Source: a virus. Taken from it: 24,251 nucleotides of DNA. This document shows positions 18,373 to 24,251 of the stretch, piece after piece (position 1 is the first letter of the stretch; every line of letters starts with the position of its first letter). The notes beneath the pieces were generated by a model. That model was not told the origin of the DNA and searched no databases. It saw nothing but the letters and a program-made list of their open reading frames with translations. The translations under genes and the position numbers were made by a program. The stretch is taken from IMG/VR virus record IMGVR_UViG_3300032087_000478, positions 1 through 24,251 of that record; one strand, 5' to 3'.

Positions 18373-20064
18373 TTAATATTTATTTTTCAAGATTGTCAAG
18401 CGCATTTTATGGAGGCTGCGCTGTTTTAAATCTTGTTCATTTTTTTGTGCCTCTATTTTTTCAGCCTCAAAACTTTCTTGTAGTTTTTTAGCTTGTTCTT
18501 TTTCTTGCCATTCTTTCATAGAACGTAAAGCAACAGAACTACTTGCAGCATTGTACGCTGGATAAGTTACTGAGCTAACATCATACAATTGAGATACTTT
18601 GTCAATAGTTCTTATATTCATTCCGTCTTTAATCTCCCAACTATCTTCTTCAACAGTAAATGCAAAGCTAGATTGACTAATAGTTCCGTTCTTTAATAAT
18701 TCCATTAAATCTCTAGCTGTTGATGTATTTGGCATATCAGCCTCATATCTCAATCCTTTCTCATCGACAGATAGTCTTAGCGTTCCGTTAGTCGTTCTTG
18801 CTAGTACTAAATTAGCATCGTGGTTAACTAAAAATCTAACGTCATCATCTAAACGACCTTCAAATGCTTTTGGAGATATATACTCTCTAAATCCACCTAA
18901 GTCATTAGACATAGAGTTAAACACAGCACCATAACCAACAACTGTTGGCTTATCTCCATCCATTCTAAGCTCTAAGTCTTGAACATCAAAAGTTCTAACC
19001 TCTTGATTTGGGTTTATTCTAATCTCAGTTTTTTCTTCCTCGTGTCCTGGATAGTGGTCTGCTTCATCCATCTCGTCATCTTGTTCGTCTATCATTTCAA
19101 CGTCATCGACATTTTTACCATAGTAAATAATTATTGAGTCATCAGTTTCCTCAATCTTTTGAATGTGTCTTAAATCGTGCTTTTTCATAAATCTATTATT
19201 TTCTTCCATTTCTTTTTTTACTGGATGATTATCTGGCAATAAATCTGTGTCGTGCTTACCACCTTGAAATCTACCTTTTTTAAGAGCAAATAAAAACGAG
19301 TTAACTCTTGCCATTGCCCATTGTTCTGGACTTGAAACGTTTGGTCTAACAGAGCCAGGATTGGTATTGTAAGCTCCTACGCCTCTATCAAAAACTTTTT
19401 CAAGTTCAGCGTAAGTAGTGCGACCATTCCAAGCTAAATCAAGCTCTTTTACTTCTTCGTTATGTTTTTCAACTTTATTTTCTAAAGCCTTTTTTACTTT
19501 ATCACTAACTTGGTTTTCTTCTTTCTTGCCCTCTAGCTTTTTAGTTAGTTCTAAAATTACGTCTTTCATTCCTTGCTCTCCAAGTGTTCCAATCGTACCC
19601 CATTTAATTTGAGCAACTACACCACCAACATTTGAAAGGTTTGGTTCTGTATCTCCTTTGAATTGTTTGCCATCTTCAAAGTGTCTTTTTATCCAAGCCT
19701 CTCTCTCTTTTATCCATTCTCTGATAGACTCAGTATCTTGACCATCTCTAGCTCTTTCCCATAACATAAAAGCCTCATTTCCTCTTATGTTGCCTCCAGC
19801 TTTCCATATCTCTGGAGTCTGTTCTTTAATAGTTTTAGCAAAGTCAAAATCAAATTGTGGTTCTTCACTATTTCTTAAACTTATCTTTTTATCGTCTCCT
19901 TTGTTAGGAAAGTTAGTTTGTCTTTCCTCATCATCTTCTAGTTGAGCATAACATACTGCTAGACGTTGGTCGTTGTCGTCATACTCTTTCATAAACTCGT
20001 CAGCCATACATCTCTCGATGAACTCCTCGTTAGTTTCGTCTATATTTTTAGTAGGTATAGGCAT
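18373..20064 (-). CDS. Prohead protease with long N-terminal extension, 563 aa
   Basis: Residues about 355-515 are an HK97-type prohead protease (peptidase U35/S78): VVGYGAVFNSMSNDLGGF, FLVNHD with the catalytic His415, and ISQSSFAF with Ser466. It would mature the capsid. The first 350 residues are unusual, since these proteases are mostly near 200 aa. They begin with a Cys-containing motif (EEFIERCMADEFMKE, then QRLAVCYAQ; Cys19 and Cys38) seen in several phage capsid-module proteins. A helical domain (IREWIKEREAWIKRHF, then VVAQIKWGTIG) and a further domain (RGVGAYNTN, EQWAMARVNSFLFAL, GGKHDTDL) follow, then an acidic linker at about 318-346. A Lys/Gln-rich tail follows the protease. It shares one base with the portal gene. 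Confidence 0.85.
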   Translation of the reverse strand: MPIPTKNIDETNEEFIERCMADEFMKEYDDNDQRLAVCYAQLEDDEERQTNFPNKGDDKKISLRNSEEPQFDFDFAKTIKEQTPEIWKAGGNIRGNEAFMLWERARDGQDTESIREWIKEREAWIKRHFEDGKQFKGDTEPNLSNVGGVVAQIKWGTIGTLGEQGMKDVILELTKKLEGKKEENQVSDKVKKALENKVEKHNEEVKELDLAWNGRTTYAELEKVFDRGVGAYNTNPGSVRPNVSSPEQWAMARVNSFLFALKKGRFQGGKHDTDLLPDNHPVKKEMEENNRFMKKHDLRHIQKIEETDDSIIIYYGKNVDDVEMIDEQDDEMDEADHYPGHEEEKTEIRINPNQEVRTFDVQDLELRMDGDKPTVVGYGAVFNSMSNDLGGFREYISPKAFEGRLDDDVRFLVNHDANLVLARTTNGTLRLSVDEKGLRYEADMPNTSTARDLMELLKNGTISQSSFAFTVEEDSWEIKDGMNIRTIDKVSQLYDVSSVTYPAYNAASSSVALRSMKEWQEKEQAKKLQESFEAEKIEAQKNEQDLKQRSLHKMRLTILKNKY

Positions 20065-21254
20065 TATTCTTTATCCTCCTCCTCTATATCTCCAACTGGA
20101 GCAAAGTTTAATGGCATAAACAATTGGTCGCCTTCTGGACCTACTCTATTCAAGTCCTCCATTCGTCTAATCTCATTAATAGACAAAGCACCAATAGAAG
20201 CCATCTCTCTATAATAACTAGCACGACTTGAACTATCTCCTCTAAGTAAAGCCTTAGCATCTAGCTTTACAGTAAACAAACCAAACTCTCTATCTCTAAA
20301 CAATTTTCTGTTTAGCTCTTGCTCTATCATTACCATATAAGGCATTAGCGTAAATCTTACGAAGTCAATACTCAAAGCCTCAATAGATGAGTAATTAGCA
20401 GCTTTCTCTAAGTGACCAATCAACGACAATGGTACTTTAAATATTCTTGCTACTTCCTCTATCTGAAATCTACGAGTTTCTAAAAGCTGATACTTATTAG
20501 CATCAATGTTAGTTTGCTCGAATGTCATACCCTCCTCTAAGATAGCAGTCTTACCAGATACAAATGAGCCAGAGTAATTCTGATTCCAAGAGTTCTTTAA
20601 TCTTGCAACTGCTTCTTTACTTAGTTTGCCTGGATGTTTAATAACTCCACCAACTTGAGCAGAGTTTCCTAGATAACTGTTGGCAGTATCATTAGCTGCT
20701 ATGGAAGTTGCTATTGTTGTGTTTTGTGCTTTCAATACGCTAACACCCTCACAACCATTAAAGGATAAGTTGAAGAAGTGTAGCATATCTTCTTTCATTA
20801 CTCCAATCTCATAGTCTTTAATGTCGTAAAAAATTTGTCCTTCGTGCTTTATTACTTTGACATCTTCTGGATTGATAGGAATAAGTGAGATTGGTCTTGC
20901 GTTACCATCTCTCTCAATATAAAAATACGCATTCCCCTCTAGCAATAAGTTGGTCATCAGAGTATCTAGGAATGTGTAAGGTGTCATATACTCGTTAGGA
21001 TTACGAGCTAGTAGTCGGTAGATTGGATGGCTAACGTCAGTTATTTTGTCGTTATCCTCCTCGACTCTGTAAACTTTTATAGGTAGACTTGCGATTGATT
21101 CACTAATAACTCTAACACACGCAAAGACTGCGCTAAATGTTAAAGAAGTATCTCTATTTACTGCCGTTTTGTTAGCTGCACCATAGCCACCAAACACAGC
21201 TCTTAAAAAATTATCTCCACGCTTTTCTGAACGTAGGAAGTCAAATAGTCCCAT
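20064..21254 (-). CDS. Portal protein, HK97 family
   Basis: A 396-aa protein of the HK97-type portal family. SAVFACVRVISESIASLPIK is the typical early helix and strand, followed by HPIYRLLARNPNEYMTPYTF, LLLEGNAYFYIERDG and the wing region, then LGNSAQVGGVIKHPGKLSKE and the channel region NIDANKYQLLETRRFQIEEV with IFKVPLSLIGHLEKA. Twelve copies would form the ring through which DNA enters and leaves. Length is normal. The 42-base gap upstream carries a promoter candidate; its end shares one base with the protease gene. Confidence 0.92.
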   Translation of the reverse strand: MGLFDFLRSEKRGDNFLRAVFGGYGAANKTAVNRDTSLTFSAVFACVRVISESIASLPIKVYRVEEDNDKITDVSHPIYRLLARNPNEYMTPYTFLDTLMTNLLLEGNAYFYIERDGNARPISLIPINPEDVKVIKHEGQIFYDIKDYEIGVMKEDMLHFFNLSFNGCEGVSVLKAQNTTIATSIAANDTANSYLGNSAQVGGVIKHPGKLSKEAVARLKNSWNQNYSGSFVSGKTAILEEGMTFEQTNIDANKYQLLETRRFQIEEVARIFKVPLSLIGHLEKAANYSSIEALSIDFVRFTLMPYMVMIEQELNRKLFRDREFGLFTVKLDAKALLRGDSSSRASYYREMASIGALSINEIRRMEDLNRVGPEGDQLFMPLNFAPVGDIEEEDKE

Positions 21255-21272
21255 AAAATTGTAATTACTTTA

Positions 21273-21301
21273 CAAAGATAAGAGAAATCGCAAAAGTCAA
21301 A
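21273..21301 (-). promoter_or_regulatory. Bacteroidota-type promoter before the portal gene
   Basis: On the minus strand TTTG (21301-21298) and, 17 bases later, TATCTTTG (21280-21273) match TTTG...TAnnTTTG; the -7 box is a perfect match and the spacer is inside the 17-23 range reported for flavobacteria. It falls in the only clear gap of the head block and would start transcripts about 14 bases before the portal ATG. The -33 part overlaps the last codons of the terminase gene. Confidence 0.6.
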
Positions 21302-22865
21302 TCCACATTATTCCTCTATCGTCATAGGTAGATGAGTCGCTAGAATCGTCATTCATATAACATCCTAAAGCCATAACAAGCGCAACCATTCCATCAATCT
21401 TCTCAGTTGATTTACTCTTATCCATTTTAATATTACCAGCTGGGTCTGTTTTCATAGCTAAGTTAGAACACATCCACCTCAATACTTTGTTACCAGCGTG
21501 GTTAATCTGTTTGCCTAGTACTAGCTTCTCAAGTTCTTTAGTTGGTGCTGACATACTAGCAAAGCCTTGCCCATAGCTCTCCATTGGCAATCCATCTTCT
21601 GTTAAGTCAATCACTAGTTGGCTAGAGTTCCATCTATCGTAGGCTATTGACTTTATATTTACAACCTCAGCCACTTCTTTAATTCTACGTTTTATATAGT
21701 TGTAATCGGTGACATCGCCATCTGTGAGTTCGAGTAGATTCTCCTTGGACCAACCTATATAATCAACTTGGTCACGTCTTGAACGAATAAAAGCATTATC
21801 TTTTGGAGCAAAGAAATAAGGAATAATTGTAAATCTATCATCTTCTGGAATGATTAAAACAAAAGCTGAAACATCTCGAACACTAGCTAAGTCCAGTCCA
21901 GCGTAAGCTGTCATCCCTTTGTAATCCTCTAAGTGTATTGGTGCTTTGTTACACTCCATCCATTGCTGGTCACTAAGCCACTTACTAGCTGATGACATCC
22001 ATTGGTTTAGATGTAACATTCTAAATGTATTCTCATAGCTAGGTAGCTTGATAGCTTTCTCTTGTTCTCTTTTGAGATAGTCTAACTTAACTACTCCACT
22101 TTCAAGTCCAGGATTAGCAATCTTCAAAGCCTCCTCACTTGTCCAATCTGTTTCTAAATCACAAGCATACTTGACATAGTAAAAACTAGAGTCTTTGATT
22201 ATGCCCTCTGATACTTTACGACCATACTCCTCAGTCTTGTAGCATATCGACTCTCTGTTATATCCAGCAGTAGTAATGGCTATTGTCATTGGCTGTCTCC
22301 TACTACCAACTGAAGTAGTCAAGGCATCCCAAAGACTAGAGTCTTTCTGAACGAAAAACTCATCCATACAAATGAAACTAGCGTTGTATCCAAACTTAGA
22401 ACTTGCCTCAGAACTAATAGCCTTAAATGCTGAATTGCTTTTCTCGTGGATGATAGAGTTCTTAAATACCTTCAGATTCTTGTTTAGTTGATTGTCAGCT
22501 CTTACCATTCCACTAGCTACGTCAAATATAATACCAGCTTGTTGTCTATCTCCAGCAGCAATATAACATTCGGCACTAGGCTCGTTATCGGCTAGTAACA
22601 TATACAAAGCAATAGCACTTATCAAAGTTGACTTACCGTTTTTTCTTGGTAGACAAATGTAAGCAGTTCTAAATCTTCTTAGACCACTATCTCTATACTT
22701 CCAACCGAATAAATCTCTAACTATTGTATTTTGGAATGGCTCTAATTTAAATGGCTGACCCCCCAACTCTCCTTTGATATGCTTGATGTGATTCTCTATA
22801 AAGTAAACAACTCTATCTGCTGCCTTGTCATCAAAGAAAAAAGTCTTGTCCTCTTTAAGTTTCAT
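21297..22865 (-). CDS. terL: Terminase large subunit
   Basis: A 522-aa packaging motor and nuclease. Walker A is PRKNGKST (residues 73-80), Walker B FICMDE (164-169), and the coupling motif follows in ITTAG (197-201). The nuclease domain shows three acidic positions suitable for two metals: D325 in YAGLDLASVRD, D410 in IAYDRW and D491 in EKIDGMVALVMAL. It cuts concatemers and drives DNA into the prohead through the portal. Its ATG overlaps the stop of the embedded methyltransferase gene (ATGA). Family: TerL of the terminase_1 type. Confidence 0.93.
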   Translation of the reverse strand: MKLKEDKTFFFDDKAADRVVYFIENHIKHIKGELGGQPFKLEPFQNTIVRDLFGWKYRDSGLRRFRTAYICLPRKNGKSTLISAIALYMLLADNEPSAECYIAAGDRQQAGIIFDVASGMVRADNQLNKNLKVFKNSIIHEKSNSAFKAISSEASSKFGYNASFICMDEFFVQKDSSLWDALTTSVGSRRQPMTIAITTAGYNRESICYKTEEYGRKVSEGIIKDSSFYYVKYACDLETDWTSEEALKIANPGLESGVVKLDYLKREQEKAIKLPSYENTFRMLHLNQWMSSASKWLSDQQWMECNKAPIHLEDYKGMTAYAGLDLASVRDVSAFVLIIPEDDRFTIIPYFFAPKDNAFIRSRRDQVDYIGWSKENLLELTDGDVTDYNYIKRRIKEVAEVVNIKSIAYDRWNSSQLVIDLTEDGLPMESYGQGFASMSAPTKELEKLVLGKQINHAGNKVLRWMCSNLAMKTDPAGNIKMDKSKSTEKIDGMVALVMALGCYMNDDSSDSSTYDDRGIMWI

Positions 22866-23629
22866 ATAAGCCTTAGTTGAGATTGGTGTTCTTTAATTCT
22901 TTTACTTGCAATCTCAAAATAGTTTTTATCTTTTTCTATCCCTATAAAATTTCTATTCAAATTTTTACAAGCTACTCCAGTTGTTCCACTACCCATAGTA
23001 AAATCTAATACTGTTTCGTTTTCTTTGGTGTATGTTTTAATAAGATACTCTATTAATAAAACTGGTTTTTGTGTTGGGTGTTTTTTACTTCCTTTGGGAG
23101 TGTTAGGTACACTTTTAAATTTTAATACTGTTTTAGGATTTACTTTTGTATTATCATAATAGGTAGCTTCTTTTTTTCCTATATTTATGTGATTCGATTT
23201 ATTTGGACTTCCTTGTATTTTATATTTAGCTCTCAATAAGCTGGTTTTGTTTCTTTCAGCTAATTGTTTGTTAAAAGTTGGTTTGCTTTTATTTACAAAT
23301 ACGCTTATTATTTCGTGATACTTCATAGGCATATATGAATTTTGAGCCATTCCAGTAGGCATTGATTTTTCCCATATCCAGTCATATTTAAAGTTATTAA
23401 TATTGCTCATTCTTAAAGCACTACTAAACGGCTCACTACCAAATAAAACTATTGCGCCATTAGGTTTTATTATTCTGTTTAATTGTTCCCACATTGCTTC
23501 AAAAGGAATTACATTATCCCATTTACAAGCTGTTGTTCCGTATGGTGGGTCTGTAATTATAGCATCAATACTATTATCTCTAATAGATTTCATTACCTCT
23601 AAACAATCTCCGTTATATAAGTCAATCAT
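22862..23629 (-). CDS. DNA methyltransferase, DPPY type, embedded in the terminase operon
   Basis: A 255-aa beta-class enzyme: catalytic motif IV TDPPYGTT at residues 26-33 and AdoMet motif I, DFTMGSGTTG, at about 209-218, followed by NRNFIGIEKD. DPPY points to N6-adenine methylation. HPTQKPVLLIEYLI (184-197) is the conserved helix before motif I in this group. It lies between the two terminase genes and overlaps both (TAATG with the small subunit, ATGA with the large subunit), so all three are made together late in infection. No restriction enzyme is near. It may protect DNA just before packaging or mark a site near the packaging start; both are inference. Confidence 0.9.
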   Translation of the reverse strand: MIDLYNGDCLEVMKSIRDNSIDAIITDPPYGTTACKWDNVIPFEAMWEQLNRIIKPNGAIVLFGSEPFSSALRMSNINNFKYDWIWEKSMPTGMAQNSYMPMKYHEIISVFVNKSKPTFNKQLAERNKTSLLRAKYKIQGSPNKSNHINIGKKEATYYDNTKVNPKTVLKFKSVPNTPKGSKKHPTQKPVLLIEYLIKTYTKENETVLDFTMGSGTTGVACKNLNRNFIGIEKDKNYFEIASKRIKEHQSQLRLI

Positions 23630-24102
23630 TAGTCAAAGAAATTAAAATCGTCATTCCTTTCCTCATCTTGCTCTGGCATACTAAGAGAAGCTCTGCTGCT
23701 CGGAGTAAATCCAAATTGCGTAGCAATTTTCATTGCATTCTGTAAAGCGTTTTGCATTACCTTATACTTTGGTGCAATCTTACTAGACCTCAACCTACCG
23801 TCTCTATCAACGGTCTGCTCTGTAAAGTTGCCTTGTAACTCTTGAGCTATCTCTCGGTAAATACCTATCTCGTTGCAATAGGCTGCTAAGATTGATAAGT
23901 CAGTCAAGTGTAACATCTTAATATTGGCTAGTTCGTTAGTGACTAAGTCCCATTCGTCTGCGCCTTGTTTATTGAGAAAGGAGGGAGCTGAAGGCATACT
24001 AACAACTTGAGAAGTTTCCATTTCATTTCCCACTAACCTGGATTTCTCTAGTGTGCCTTTTAGCTCCTTTACTTTTGTTGGTATTTTTTTTCTCCCTCTC
24101 AA
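23629..24102 (-). CDS. terS: Terminase small subunit, P27 family
   Basis: A 157-aa protein that begins MRGRKKIPTKVKELKGTLEKSR, the usual P27-family opening, followed by PSAPSFLNKQGADEWDLVT, LTDLSILAAYCNEIG and a C-terminal helix region with IAPKYKVMQNALQNAMKIATQFGF and TPSSRASL. It recognises viral DNA and delivers it to the large subunit. The start is a TTG that overlaps the stop of the preceding methyltransferase (TTGA at 24102-24099), a rare start codon that ties its translation to that gene. No alternative ATG lies within the conserved N-terminus. Confidence 0.9.
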   Translation of the reverse strand: MRGRKKIPTKVKELKGTLEKSRLVGNEMETSQVVSMPSAPSFLNKQGADEWDLVTNELANIKMLHLTDLSILAAYCNEIGIYREIAQELQGNFTEQTVDRDGRLRSSKIAPKYKVMQNALQNAMKIATQFGFTPSSRASLSMPEQDEERNDDFNFFD

Positions 24103-24251
24103 AATATTCTAGTTTGTGCTTGATGGTTTTTTATTCTTTTGATTGCGTTGTCATAGTATTCTTTGTCAAGCTCATAGCCAGTTAAATCGTAGCCTAAGTT
24201 GTGACAAGCTATTGCTATTGAGCCACTACCTAAGTGAGTGTCTAGTATTTT
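24099..24251 (-). CDS. DNA methyltransferase, C-terminal end only (cut by window edge)
   Basis: The last 50 residues of an open frame enter from the right edge: KILDTHLGSGSIAIACHNLG, then YDLTGYELDKEYYDNAIKRI and a basic end, stopping at TGA 24101-24099. DTHLGSGS is the AdoMet-binding motif I of phage N6-adenine or related amino-methyltransferases whose catalytic motif comes first, and it is distinct from the motif in the two other methyltransferases here. The N-terminal catalytic part is outside the window, so activity cannot be judged. It is coupled to the terminase small subunit by TTGA. Confidence 0.82.
   Translation of the reverse strand, partial: KILDTHLGSGSIAIACHNLGYDLTGYELDKEYYDNAIKRIKNHQAQTRIF

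Noticed and set aside
18366-18377. Palindrome ATTAATATTAAT before the capsid gene
   Set aside because: Pure A/T palindromes are expected by chance in this sequence, it overlaps the protease stop, and no partner site was seen.
1-24251. tRNA genes, CRISPR arrays, insertion sequences, integrase, repressor, diversity-generating element
   Set aside because: I looked for cloverleaf-like stems, regular spacer-repeat patterns, transposase, recombinase and reverse-transcriptase motifs and found none that hold.

Overview
The window is part of a tailed dsDNA phage (siphovirus-type, HK97-like head) that most likely infects a member of the Bacteroidota, probably a flavobacterium. The evidence is a strongly AT-rich sequence, almost no Shine-Dalgarno sequences (starts lie behind A-rich leaders, often ACAAAG-ATG), promoter candidates of the Bacteroidota form TTTG-N17-20-TAnnTTTG, and lysis, replication and tail genes of types common in flavobacterial phages. 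Every supported gene lies on the minus strand, so the gene order reads from high to low coordinates. Genes are tightly coupled, with many ATGA or TAATG overlaps. No tRNA, CRISPR array, IS element, integrase or repressor was seen, so lifestyle cannot be decided from this window.

Late region (24251 to about 6580). At the right edge is the C-terminal end of a DNA methyltransferase. It is followed by the terminase small subunit, a second methyltransferase embedded between the terminase genes, the terminase large subunit, the portal, a prohead protease with a long N-terminal extension, and the HK97-fold major capsid protein. A hairpin terminator or attenuator follows the capsid gene. Next come four connector and tail-completion proteins, a 58-aa protein, the tail tube protein, a tail assembly chaperone pair joined by a -1 frameshift at A AAA AAG, the tape measure, a 710-aa tail hub/tip candidate and a putative fibre or appendage protein. 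Then come three very small genes (41, 54 and 38 aa), an M15 peptidase endolysin, a three-TM-family holin and a calcineurin-like phosphoesterase. A strong intrinsic terminator at 6580-6612 closes this block.

Early/replication region (about 6504 to 18). A good Bacteroidota-type promoter at 6473-6504 drives a string of small genes: a 48-aa protein, a small membrane protein, a 71-aa helical protein, an SSB-like OB-fold protein ending in DLPF, a stand-alone DnaA domain-IV-like protein, an HTH protein, and a replication initiator with internal iteron-like repeats that make a lambda-O-like origin candidate. After these come several unknowns, a NinG-like protein, a small membrane protein, an HNH endonuclease, a DUF3310-like protein, an SPPY-type methyltransferase and a coiled-coil protein with a G8 tract near its end.

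How it works together (inference): the early block would copy the genome with the host polymerase, using the phage initiator, the DnaA-like protein and the SSB-like protein. The methyltransferases would mark phage DNA against restriction. The late block would package, build and release virions. The most interesting points are the iteron cluster inside the initiator gene, the methyltransferase inside the terminase operon, the extended prohead protease, the plus-strand terminator facing the early operon and the frameshift-made chaperone.
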